Shown piece after piece: positions 1 to 9,766 of a stretch of DNA of 64,000 nt; positions within the stretch are counted from its first letter, which is position 1, and every line of letters starts with the position of its first letter. This stretch comes from Tetranychus cinnabarinus (Eukaryota > Arthropoda > Arachnida > Trombidiformes > Tetranychidae): NCBI GenBank assembly GCA_022266195.1, contig WHVY01000002.1:4851001-4915000 (forward strand), written 5' to 3'. A program made the position numbers and the translations under genes. The notes beneath the pieces were generated by a model. It did no database searches, was not told the DNA's origin, and was given only the letters and a program-made list of their open reading frames with translations.

Positions 1-361
1 GGACTCTAATGGTTTACCACTAAAATTATCTCGGTCTAAAGCCGTTGTTTTCAACTCGAACTATTTGTTAGACTTCGGTTTGAACGCTACAGTAATGTTA
101 ATGAAGTTGGTTTATCCAGGAAAAGCATTGGTCGAGGATAGCAGTCTACATACTTATGCTATCATCAATAAAGGGAAGCAAACCTCGTGTGGCGTTCGTT
201 TCACGAAACACACGGAAAACTTGTTGCCTTCTCCGCACAAAACAAGCTGTAAAAACTATGATCGACGTCAAGTGTTTGAAGATTGTCTTAATAACAACTC
301 TCTTACTCGAACGGGATTACTTTCCTTTGCAACTGCAGTACCTTTAGATACCCGGGACTAA
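1..361 (+). pseudogene. DEG/ENaC-type channel, extracellular-domain piece (interrupted gene, 5' part)
   Basis: An open frame enters from the left window edge (frame of base 2) and runs to a stop at 359-361. It encodes part of an amiloride-sensitive sodium-channel-like extracellular domain. The most telling stretch is LPSPHKTSCKNY followed by VFEDCL, which matches the family pattern of a Leu-Pro-x-Pro segment, a Cys, then a Cys after an (F/Y)EDC motif. Members form homo- or heterotrimeric cation channels in the plasma membrane, with two transmembrane helices around a large Cys-rich extracellular loop. The matching C-terminal part with the second helix lies at 7285-7746, about 6.9 kb away. The last codons here run into the candidate duplicated site TACCCGGG (349-356), after which the sequence turns very AT-rich. 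I infer that a transposon interrupts the gene. The two pieces are not in the same frame across a simple excision, so further damage or an intron at the site is possible. Confidence 0.55.
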
Positions 362-1482
362 AAAAAACGAATTTGATACGTATTTAATTCATACGTAATT
401 ACGCATTATTTTACAACAACTTTACTATAGAAATACACTCAAATATGTATTAAATATTATTATTTACTACTTAAATACGTGGAAAAATTTTGTATACTTA
501 AGATATTTGTGATTCATGTATGGTTTTGTTACTTTCGTTCATGATCATACATGAATTCAAAATTTTAATATTATCAAATACTTCTAAATACTTGCAATAT
601 AACAAACCAATAGCATTTTTTACAATCAAATGCTTCAGTTGTTCATGAATTTTAGAGAATTGCACCTGATCATAAATGTATTTCTTTTTTTCAGAAAATC
701 CATACATGAAAACCTTGATTGTAATAGAAGTTAATTCTATTAAATAGTATATAATGCAATTTAGTTTATTGGGACATGATAAACATAATGTTTTTTCTGA
801 GCATACATTAGATTTCAATATCATTCCCGAAACATGGATGTAAAAATGAAAACATGCATGAACAGAATATTATTCAGGCCAAAGATGAATTCAGTCAATT
901 TTTCTCCAGCATTTGATTCAAGAAAATCAACAATCACATATGTATCGATCAATTCTTAAATAATGGTGGAAAAGAGACAGCAATTAACAATTTAATATGC
1001 GATGAAATCTCGACCCGAAAAATTTGGAATGGATGAAGCAGCCACTGACAAATCATTTACATACATGAGAATCAAAAATCATGTATGCATGGATAGATTT
1101 CATGTATTTTTTCTATGTGGATTCTTGATTGAAACTTCTTCAGTCAAGAAACTAAGAAAAAAGGAGTCATGAAAAAGAATTTTATTCTTCGAATCAGTTA
1201 TAAATGTTATACAAAATAGAGGCTTTTAATTTTTCTATGTATGAAAATAGTTTGCCTTTTTGAGATCTAAGGAAATCACAGTTAATTACGATTTTGAATT
1301 GAGATCATGTCTGATTTTTGTTACACAAGTATGAATCACTTGAGAAATTTGTACTTTTGTTTTTTTGAATTGATTATTACCAAAATCATATATGAATTAA
1401 TTGATATTGAAACGTGAAAATTGTTTGGAAAAAGTGGTGACATGAATGAATTGTTGCACCATTTATGATTTCAAATTTGGAC
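362..1482. other. Noncoding left flank inside the element, rich in CATG-centred motifs
   Basis: No convincing gene is visible. The stretch is extremely AT-rich and contains many short words such as CATACATG, CATGTATG and CATGCATG (for example near 547, 703, 846, 1061 and 1082). This layout resembles the motif-dense subterminal regions that transposases of CACTA-type elements bind, but binding is only inferred. The open frame at 498-824 on the minus strand has no recognisable features. Confidence 0.4.
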
Positions 1483-3027
1483 TTAGTCTTGGTCTGGATG
1501 ATTGCTGGCATCATCATCATCATTTATTTTATCATCATCATGATCTTTTCCCTTTTTAGTTTTATTTTGTTTGGAATTATCCCCGTCGCTTTCACCACTT
1601 TCTTCTTTATCTTCATCATGATCTTTTCCCTTGCTTTTCTTATTTGTTTTAGCACTATCATGTATGTTTTTATCGTTTCCACTATTTTTAGCCTTTTTAT
1701 CTTTCTTTGTCTTGTTATTATCATGAGTGGATTTAGTAGATTCAGTATCGGTTTCATCTTTTTCCCCTTCTTTTGACTTTCTTGATTTTTCTGATTTACT
1801 TTTATCATCTTTAGACTTTTCTTTTTCTTTTTCCTTTGCACTCTTTCCTTTATCATTTTTAGCTTTCTTGCTTGATCCTTCGCCCTCAATAATATCATCT
1901 AAATTTTCTAAATAACGGTCGAGAGAATCATCTCCTTCTCTTGTCCAATTAGTGCGAGGATCTCTTGTAGCCTGATTGATAGGATCACGGACAAACCAAT
2001 GCCACTCATTATCACGCATGAATGTGGAAGAAAATACTTCCAAAGCAGCTAGAAAAGAAAAATCATACATGATAAATATAAAGTGACTTTTTTCATGAAA
2101 CATTCAAGAATTCTAAGATTGGATCATGCATGAGACTTACATTTCAACTTTTCTTCTTCATGATATGGCAAAACCTTTTTGCGATCTTTTGAGCGATTAC
2201 TGCTTGATGCAGGTCCAATTATATGTGCGCTAATGAAATCCTTTTTCCATAAGACTCTCGCTATATCGAGTGATAACTTGCTTGGTTTTGTTGTCCTGCC
2301 TCGATAAATTTCTTGTTACTTCACAATTTGTTCATCAACGACACCCTCAATGTGCAATTTTTCGAGGTTTTTCCTCCACTGTTTCATGTGAGAATTGGAG
2401 AAAACATGAATGAATAAAGAAATATGTGCATGAATTTGAAAACTCACCTTTGGATTTGCTCTTTTCTCCATGATTTTATTTGACAATTCATTTTCTGCTA
2501 CTTTTTTAGCGTCAGCTGGCTTTACAGTGGTAATTCTAAGTTTGCTTTCTATTCTATCCTCAACCAATTTAGCGACGGATGAAACGATTTGTCTTGTGTT
2601 CAATTTTATTTCATTAATGGCCAGAATCTGCGAATCTATTTTTCTCTCCAGATTTTTACAATTCTCGCATGATCTCATAATTTCCCTGGATGTTGAAGGT
2701 GTTGGATCACTTCTGTGTCTCTTAGGAGTTGAATGGCGGACTGAAAAAAAGAGAATTCATGTATGAGTTGAATAAATCATGCGAAATTCGGTGATACTTA
2801 CATGATCGGTTTCTGGAGTCAACTGACTTAACTGATTTAATAGATGACACACTCGACTCAAAATCTTTCATGAAAAAGGAATGAAAATGATAAATATTGA
2901 TTTAAATGAGTGAAATTAAAAATAAATAAATGAAATAAATAAATAAATAATAAATGTAAAATTCAATGTAAAATGTATTAAAAAACTCACCGCTGAATCT
3001 GTTCCTTTTTTTATCAATTCTAGGCAT
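1483..3027 (-). pseudogene. Element accessory gene copy A (spliced, with in-frame stop in exon 4)
   Basis: Five exons fit GT-AG rules and phase: 3027-2991, 2864-2802, 2740-2448, 2378-2141 and 2048-1483 (399 codons including the stops). It begins MPRIDKKRNRF, parallel to MPGNKRKRIGI in copy B. Exon 1 (37 nt) and exon 4 (238 nt) have identical lengths in the two copies. Exon 3 holds a probable coiled coil (ENCKNLERKIDSQ). Exon 4 has the shared WRKNLEKL/WKKSIESL and IIGP/LLGP blocks. Exon 5 carries FVRDPINQ and then a long Lys/Glu/Asp/Ser-rich acidic-basic tail. A TAA (2316-2318) interrupts exon 4 where copy B reads straight through. Everything else stays in phase, so this looks like a recently disabled copy, unless the stop is a sequencing error, is read through, or is bypassed. 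I do not recognise the protein family. It may serve the transposon, like a TnpA-type DNA-binding partner; that role is inference. Confidence 0.6.
2915..2957. repeat. (AAAT)n-type microsatellite in intron 1 of copy A
   Basis: A short run of AAATAAATAAAT-type repeats with minor interruptions lies inside the intron between exons 1 and 2 of accessory gene A. Confidence 0.7.
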
Positions 3028-3330
3028 GATTGATGAATTTCCCGAATGAGGATTGAATGACTGTTTGCTCTAAGCACTTATATTGAAAATTCAACAAAAA
3101 AAACTCAAAATAAAACAATAAAAAACACCAGAAAATGAAAAAAACTGAATGAAAAATTGATGAACTTAACCCAATGAGTAGAAAATCGAAAATAATCAAA
3201 TGTTGTCTAAATTCTATTAAGAAACACGCATGCGTTCAAATTTCCTTCCACTTGACTTGCGCAAGCAGTGTATGTATGATAAAGAGCTTTCATACATGAA
3301 ACTGAACGGATATAGCTAGGCATACATGAT

Positions 3331-4565
3331 TTAGTAGTTCCCTCTACGTTGGGATCTACTTGAATCATTGTAACCTGTCCGTCTTTTTTCACGTCTATCA
3401 TTGTGATTGTCATGCATGTTTCGATCATTTCTTTCATTTGTATTGCGTTCGTATGAATTATCTCGATTCTTTTTCGATCTATGATTTTGAGAATCCGTGT
3501 ATGAATAATCACTTCTCGTTGGAGAAAATGCTGGCGTCTGGTTAAGATTCGGGTCTTCCATGCATGTTGTAAGTTTTTCAACAAGTGTTTTTTTATACTT
3601 TTCATTCCGCATATATTGATTGATAGGATCACGAACGAGAACACGCCAGACAGTTTTATCCGTGTAAACTGGAGTTATGAAATTGAGTATGTCTACAAAG
3701 AAATTAGATGAAGTTTTAGAGCCATGAATGAAACTTTAGAAACATACACAAACCTCTCAATTTCTGTTCTTCAGTTTGATCAATATAAAGATTCTTTTCA
3801 TTACCATGAGCGTTTCTTAGAATCGGTCCTAAAAGCCTACGTTCCATGTATGATTTCTCCCAAATCAGGTTAGCGATTTGCCGTGGAAGGGAAGTAGGGC
3901 AAGTTGGGAGATCTGAGAGTATATCTTTTATAGCTGATAATTTAGATTCATCCAAGCCAGGGATCTTCAAACTTTCAATACTTTTCTTCCACTGTTTGAT
4001 TATGATATTTCATGAGTGAAAATGTAAACACACTTATGAAAATAACAATGAAATGTATGATAATAACTTACCAATTTATCTTCGCGTCTTTTAAACAATT
4101 TCGAAACAACTTTTTCTTCTATTTGTTTTTTAGCTTGTTTAGAATCATATCTGTTTATCAAGTCAGGCTGATCCTTCATTGCATTTTCTTGTGATTTCTT
4201 TTGATTTTCTATTATCGAATCGATTTTCCGATTCATTTCATGAATGTTTTTTTTGATTCCAGTTATGGTTCTCAAAATTTCATCCATGGTCACATCTGTT
4301 TGTTCTGGTCCATTTCTTGATCTTGTATTATTATCTCGTAATCTAGCTGAAAGTCTCATTCCTAATTTTCATTGAGGTAATTAGAACATCATGTATGAAA
4401 TCGCATACTTACTTTCACTCTGTGATGAACATGTGCTTACAGCTGATTGATCGTCAGAATCATCTGTGAAATAAGAAAAAACCAATGTTAGTATTTAAAT
4501 ATACAAAGTTCAACTCGCTTCTACTTACCATTTATTCCAATTCGTTTCCGTTTATTCCCAGGCAT
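3331..4565 (-). CDS. Element accessory protein copy B (intact, 325 aa)
   Basis: Five exons join in phase: 4565-4529, 4463-4413, 4361-4072, 3991-3754 and 3692-3331 (978 nt, 325 aa plus stop). The protein starts MPGNKRKRIGI, a basic N-terminus that could be a nuclear signal. A Ser/Gln/Asp-rich linker and a heptad-like helical segment with KKNIHEMNRKIDSI follow (about residues 60-80). Next is a conserved block beginning WKKSIESLKIPGLDE, with IANLIWEKSYMERRLLGP further on. The last exon has VWRVLVRDPINQYMRN, then an Arg/Asn/Asp-rich tail. It is clearly paralogous to copy A immediately downstream on the same strand, sharing exon number, phases and two exon lengths. It is divergent from the transposase across about 160 bp. 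The family is not recognised. Within a transposon, a DNA-binding or regulatory partner of the transposase is the likeliest role, but nothing in the sequence proves it. Confidence 0.65.
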
Positions 4566-4725
4566 GATGCTGATAGCTCATGAAGTTCAGTTGAAATAAT
4601 TTCACCACGTTATAAATAGAAACAATATTAACTCAACAAAATTAAAATATCTGTGATTATAAAAAGTATAGATTGTGATCAATTTCCGCTTCCATATCTT
4701 ATCTAATCTTTTGTGCAATTGCGTG
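4566..4725. promoter_or_regulatory. Divergent intergenic region between accessory gene B and transposase
   Basis: A 160-bp AT-rich gap separates the divergent start codons at 4565 (-) and 4726 (+), so both promoters must lie here or within the genes. No clear TATA or initiator element stands out. Confidence 0.35.
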
Positions 4726-7053
4726 ATGCCTGTTTCATCATGGAACAGAAGATACCCGAATTTGGGTAGAATCAACATTTCCAGTTATGATACTTCTGAT
4801 TCTGATCAGAATGATGAAAACATGCATGAATTTGATGTGTTTGATGATTATCATAATGCATCTGATATAGCCGGTGATGAAGATAGTATGATATCATTGG
4901 AAATTCCGTCGACAGCTAATTCACATGCATGGAATCTGCTTATCCATAATGTTCTGAGTAACTGTCAACTTTCCAATGAACAAACAACTAAAGTTTATGC
5001 ATTGATGCGATTCTTGGCATCAAGTAAACCGGTTTCATTACCGAAAAATTTCAAAGATTTATTAAGTATTCATCAAGATTGCCAGATCCATACATGGAAA
5101 CAGATGTATTGTGATTCGTCAAATACTTTTACGGATGATTTCAATCATACATGTAATGGAAAACATGGAACAATGCATGTTTTTGACTTGTCTGATACAC
5201 TCAAAAGTATAATTTCACGAAACATGGATTCTTTCATGAATGGGCTGCACAGACATGATAGTTTGCTGACATCATCTTTTTATAAGAGAATTTGGAGTGA
5301 AACGCAACAAAATACATCTGATTTTCGTATCACACTCATGATAAATAATGATGATGCAAAAATAACTAAATCAACACGAGATTTTATAACACCAATCAGC
5401 TTCTGTATAGCGGAATTACCGGTACATTTACGTTACAAAGAAGAAAATGTTGGACTAATTGCATTATATTGTGGTAAGGCAAAACCTGATCATGACGATG
5501 TTTGGCAAAATAGTTTCATAAACCAATATAGAAGTAACCAACATGAAGTTTTGGAAATCATACATGAAAATGTAAGTTGGACTTTTGAAATCAAACTTGG
5601 GCTAATTATCATGGATGCTGTGGCAAAGGCAAAGTCTTTGAATATCAAACAATTTAATGGATATTTTGGATGTCCTTATTGTTTGCATCGTGGAGAAAGT
5701 GTGACGACAAGAGCGAATACAAGAAAACATGTGTATAAGTACATAAATTCCAGCGATTTTATCATGAGAACATCACAATCATACATGGATTATGCTAGAA
5801 GAGCAGTGATCAGACAAAGACCGTACCGAGGTATAAAAGGCCCGACAGTTCTTTCAAGTATCATGGATGTCCCATCACAAACACCAATAGATTGGATGCA
5901 TTGTATTCTTATTGGGGTTTTTAAAAATCTACTTCAGCATAAACCATTTTCAAATAGAACAGTTAAAGAAACAACTTCTGATCATTTGAGAAAGATTTCT
6001 TTCCCCCATGATTTCAAAAGACGTCCGGAAACCTTACATGAACTGGCAAATTTCAAAGCTCACGTCTTTAAATCATGGCTGTTTCTACTACCACCTATTT
6101 TTCATGACTGTATTCCAGCTGACCATTTAGCATTAATTTTAATTCTTTCATTTGGGATAAAAATCCTATGCAGGAATAATCCAACCATGCATGATATAGA
6201 AAAGTCACAAATAATTTTGGACATTTTTGCTTCTGCTCATCAACAAATTTATCAATTGGAATCAATGAATCCAAATATACATTTCATGCAGCATATTCCA
6301 AGTATGGCTGATGATATTGGTTGTTTACAAAACTTTTCTGCCTTTGTTTACGAAAGTTTCATCTATCAATTAAAGAAAAACATGCATGGAACAAGAGGGT
6401 TCAGCAATCAAATAGTTAAAGCATACATGGAGAGAAAAAGAAAAGCTCATTTAGTATCTGAATCAAGATTTTACCAGATACCTGGAATTCCAAAGGAACT
6501 GCAAGTTCACACATGTAACTCTTCAGTTTTCATTGATAATCTTGAGCAAACTCCGATCAATGATGTACATGTTCTTCGTTTACTAAGAAATGCCAATGTG
6601 ACTGAGTTCAGTAGCGGAATTTATTTGAAAACTCAACGATTGCGAATCCGTTCTGAAGTCTTCCATAGTGAATCATACAAGAGAAAACGAAAATCAGCCA
6701 GTTTTCATGTATCATATTTTGGTAATGATGATAGTGTGCATTTTGGAAAAATTTTATTTTTCGTGGTCGCTGCCAAAGATGATCAAATCATAAATGACGC
6801 TTACGCTTTGCTAAATGAATACAAAATTTATCAAACTAATAATTTTTTCATCCATGAAAAACCTACGAATGACATATTGAAAATGTTAGTAACAAGACAT
6901 GAACATCATCACTTCAAGAAAATAACATGTACGAATAAGAGATGTCTTGTTCCTGTCACAAAAATTTTGCATAAAATTGTCCTAATTCCGATTCCGAATA
7001 GTGAAAACACTTTCTGGTGTAGTGAAATCGACTATGAATTTGAACACGATTAA
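4726..7053 (+). CDS. CACTA/Tnp2-like transposase (775 aa)
   Basis: This is one uninterrupted reading frame. I chose the ATG at 4726 (MPVSSWNRRYPNLG); the same frame also extends upstream without another ATG. Diagnostic blocks appear in the Tnp2 order. An acidic N-terminal region comes first (about residues 15-60). A zinc-knuckle-like FNGYFGCPYCLHRGE follows near residue 310, then PIDWMHCILIGVFKNLL near 390, and an FPHDFKRRPETL...WKxxxF-like helical stretch. NIHFMQHIPSMADDIGCLQNFSAFVYESF is near 525. These correspond to the Tnp2 pattern 'GYxGCxxCL', 'DxMHCxxxGVxKxLL' and 'NxHxxxHxxxxxxxxGxLxxxSAFxxE', typical of CACTA (En/Spm) transposases and their animal relatives. The enzyme would act in the nucleus to cut the element's ends. 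The frame is intact, so the copy may be young. Codons are AT-biased and the CATGCATG words are retained inside the gene. Confidence 0.8.
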   Translation: MPVSSWNRRYPNLGRINISSYDTSDSDQNDENMHEFDVFDDYHNASDIAGDEDSMISLEIPSTANSHAWNLLIHNVLSNCQLSNEQTTKVYALMRFLASSKPVSLPKNFKDLLSIHQDCQIHTWKQMYCDSSNTFTDDFNHTCNGKHGTMHVFDLSDTLKSIISRNMDSFMNGLHRHDSLLTSSFYKRIWSETQQNTSDFRITLMINNDDAKITKSTRDFITPISFCIAELPVHLRYKEENVGLIALYCGKAKPDHDDVWQNSFINQYRSNQHEVLEIIHENVSWTFEIKLGLIIMDAVAKAKSLNIKQFNGYFGCPYCLHRGESVTTRANTRKHVYKYINSSDFIMRTSQSYMDYARRAVIRQRPYRGIKGPTVLSSIMDVPSQTPIDWMHCILIGVFKNLLQHKPFSNRTVKETTSDHLRKISFPHDFKRRPETLHELANFKAHVFKSWLFLLPPIFHDCIPADHLALILILSFGIKILCRNNPTMHDIEKSQIILDIFASAHQQIYQLESMNPNIHFMQHIPSMADDIGCLQNFSAFVYESFIYQLKKNMHGTRGFSNQIVKAYMERKRKAHLVSESRFYQIPGIPKELQVHTCNSSVFIDNLEQTPINDVHVLRLLRNANVTEFSSGIYLKTQRLRIRSEVFHSESYKRKRKSASFHVSYFGNDDSVHFGKILFFVVAAKDDQIINDAYALLNEYKIYQTNNFFIHEKPTNDILKMLVTRHEHHHFKKITCTNKRCLVPVTKILHKIVLIPIPNSENTFWCSEIDYEFEHD

Positions 7054-7284
7054 AAAATTTTTGATTAGAATCATCTTTGAATTTCTTTTAATTCATGACT
7101 GAAATTGTGAGATTTTTCTATGAAATTTTGATTTCATCTATGAATTAGTCGCTAAAATGGAGTTTTCTTGTCATAATTCAATGCCATAGCAGAATAGCAT
7201 TTAAAGGCATTTGATTGCAACTCATGAATTTAACGCATCATATTGAAAGTATTTAAATGCATATGAAATTTTTTACCATCAAAT
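7054..7284. other. Noncoding right flank inside the element
   Basis: This is AT-rich sequence after the transposase stop with no gene. It contains several TCATGA/ATGAAT words and leads to the candidate right end at 7296. Confidence 0.35.
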
Positions 7285-7746
7285 ATGACTTTTCTCTACC
7301 CGGGTAAGCACACAAAATTGCATTTCAACTCACCTTATCTCAATCAAAACAGTTCAGCCCTTGAAATTTACGAGGATTGTCTAGCACTGGTGACTCAACC
7401 AATGTGTAACTCAGTTCGATACTCATTTCAAATGTCCATAAATCTTCAGGATATTGCGAGTGGCAATGAACAAATAAATATCCGATTTCTGGCTACATCA
7501 GAATTCGATTCAGTAACTGAGTATAAACCTGATTTTCCCCTGTTTGATTATCTCATTCTGAGTGGCAGTCTATTTGCTACTTGGTTTGGTATCAGCATAA
7601 TGGGACAACTACTTTCTGCTAGCCGATTGCTCTGCTTAACCTTTGACCAAAGAAGGGCTGTTGACGTTGAGAATCCAAGTAATGTAGCAGTTACTCGTGA
7701 TAGTACTGTATCAATGATGACCTGCCCTGACCGAGAAGAAGCATGA
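7285..7746 (+). pseudogene. DEG/ENaC-type channel, C-terminal piece with second transmembrane helix
   Basis: The open frame starts at an ATG that is probably fortuitous, within or beside the transposon edge. The real family content begins around YPGKHTKLHFNS. It contains an EIYEDCL segment with the following Cys. Then comes IRFLATSEFDSVTEYKPDFPLFDYL, leading into a hydrophobic helix whose core SGSLFATWFGISI matches the ENaC/DEG TM2 signature 'GxxxGLWxGxSx'. A short cytoplasmic tail of about 40 residues ends at 7744-7746. An AATAAA lies shortly after, at about 7777. Together with the piece at 1-361 it looks like one channel gene split by the transposon. The string CGG|GTAAGC at the junction could alternatively be a splice donor. 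Because the two pieces are out of frame with each other, I treat the gene as disrupted. Confidence 0.6.
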
Positions 7747-9766
7747 AAAAGAGCGATAACGATTTAATGCTCGATCAATAAATCATGCTTATTGCACAGT
7801 GAATCGTAAAAAATGTCACTTTTTCCTGGTGCAAAAGGATACAGAATTTAATTTCTCTCATTTTCATGGTTAAACATTTGTTTTTATTTTTCTGACCTAT
7901 TAATATTATTCATTATTCACTGTTCAATTTGAATCCCGAATTCATTTTCCTAAAAATCGAAAAAAGTGTATCTGAACTTTGACATTGAAAAACTCTTTGC
8001 ATTGCTGATTCAAAAATAATTGTGTTTAATCAAATGATTATTTTCAATAAATTGAATCCATTTTTCCCTTCATTATCTTTTCCTTTTTACATTAACCACC
8101 TCAATTGATTCAAAACTACCATGAAACCTTTAAGCCTTCAATTATCATGCAATGAAAGACTAAGAAGAAGAAAAAAATTAAATGAATTATCATTAGCTTA
8201 TAATTGAGTGTAAATTGCTTCTCATTGTGTTTCCCTTTTCACCCTGTAAATGATTGCCTTGATAATAGGCATAACCGATTAACATGATTAACATGTGAAT
8301 CAACAATTTTCCCTCTTTATGATTACAAGTTGATCATGATCATTCTGAGCCTGAAACTGATTCTAATTGGTATCCAGGTAACCGTGAAATTATCCAACAC
8401 AGTTGTTCACCTATTCCAAGTCCATAAAAATTATGATAATAATGACAATAAAAGTAATGATAATAACAATGATGGAGTCAGAAGAAGATGAAAATGTGAA
8501 AAATGGATCAAGAGAAGAGGTGAAAGAAAAGAAAGAGAAAAAACTCGTAAAAATTGCTCATCTAAATGATATGCTCACAAGATTGATTATCGAGCTGCTA
8601 ATATAATCGTTGCCGTTCATTTTCAAGATTCATGGATCAATGCGCTTCTAAATAGAGGAGTAACTCACTGTTATCCTTTCGCCTTGATTTACGATTGTTC
8701 ACCTTAACAAGGTTCAGTTGATGATGAGCTGGATAAGTATAGATGTGAACAGGACAGAGTTTTGATAAGCTTCAAAATCCTCATTCAACATCTTCTTTTA
8801 TAATCTCGATTAAATTGCATTTAAAAAGGGCTCCCTTTCATCTTCATCCTTCTCTTCCTTATCCTCATCCCAGTGCACAGTCGACTTGGGAGTGACTATC
8901 AAGTGACATTCACTGGGAGTTGAAATAATTCTCAATCGATTATAACTTTTCCTCTTTTCCTTCATCTTTACTCTTGATGTAACCTCTTCAACCATAACCA
9001 TTATTAGAGTCATTTATCGTTTTCATTTGAATTTTCACTTTGGGAATATTCAGTTATCATTTTCCTTCTCTCGATTATCATTTGTATTGAAATTAGAAAC
9101 GAAACTCGATTCAAGATTCAACTAAATTGAGTTTCAGCTAATTCCTTTGTAGTTTATCATTGAATTTTGCAAGGAATGAAGAAAATGTTCAACTTGAAAT
9201 TGTTTCTATTCTTGAAATAATCTTTGAGTTTTCTTTATTTCTTTTTTTATCATTGATAGGATGATGATGTGGATGATACATTTTGATACATTTGCATACA
9301 TTTAAAGGTACAATTTTGAAATGATAAAGTAAAATAATTAAAGATTAGACTGAGTTGATAACATTTTAACAAATTAATGGTGTAATGAGAAAAGAAATGA
9401 GATCTTTGCTTGTCATCTTTTGACCATCGATTAACCTGAGCATCTTGATTCAGGCTTTTCCCAGTCATGCAATCAGTAAACAGATTTTCAGTTAACTAAT
9501 TGTTTAGTTTAATGTAGATTGACATTCGTTTAGCTGCAGTTTTGCTTGGAGTTTATTGTCGCTTGGGATTGTATTTACATTGGGAGTTTAAAAAGTAAAT
9601 TGAAATCAACTTTTCAATATTTAATTGTAAAAATGAGAGTTTTGTTTTGATCCTTTGTTCAATTTACTTTTAAACAAGGGCTTGGGTTCATTTGGTCCGA
9701 TGAAGTTTCAGATGTTGAGATGTGGTCAAATGAACTTGACAACAACATTGGATTTGGTGGTGGAAA
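7747..9766. other. Intergenic region, no supported gene
   Basis: AT-rich sequence separates the channel remnant and the slouch-like gene. Open frames at 8403-8606 and 8810-9013 are low-complexity Lys/Glu or Met-rich strings without family features. TGATAA/ATGATGAT-like simple stretches occur near 8430-8480. The part next to 9767 should include the 3' UTR of the homeobox gene. Confidence 0.5.

Larger units (their letters stand above)
357..7296. mobile_element. Putative CACTA/Tnp2-like DNA transposon inserted in a DEG/ENaC gene
   Basis: The interval carries a Tnp2-like transposase on + and two paralogous spliced genes on -, and it sits between two pieces of one channel-type gene. Boundaries are proposed from an exact 8-bp GC-rich match, TACCCGGG, at 349-356 and 7297-7304. 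Just inside, the left end and the reverse complement of the right end align imperfectly over about 37 bp (shared ATTTGAT and TTCATA(C/T)G blocks, roughly 60% by eye), a possible degenerate terminal inverted repeat. I do not see canonical CACTA...TAGTG ends, and an 8-bp duplication is longer than the 2-3 bp usual for CACTA. The exact superfamily and limits are therefore uncertain. The element is dense in CAT(A/G)CATG-type motifs in coding and noncoding DNA alike. Confidence 0.55.

Noticed and set aside
1465..1915. Hydrophobic open frames on + (1465-1776 and 1727-1915)
   Set aside because: They are the antisense reading of the Lys/Asp/Glu-rich tail exon of accessory gene A.
8403..9013. Short open frames rich in Met, Lys and Glu
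   Set aside because: Low-complexity translations of ATGATAATG and GAAAAG sequence with no motif or splice support.
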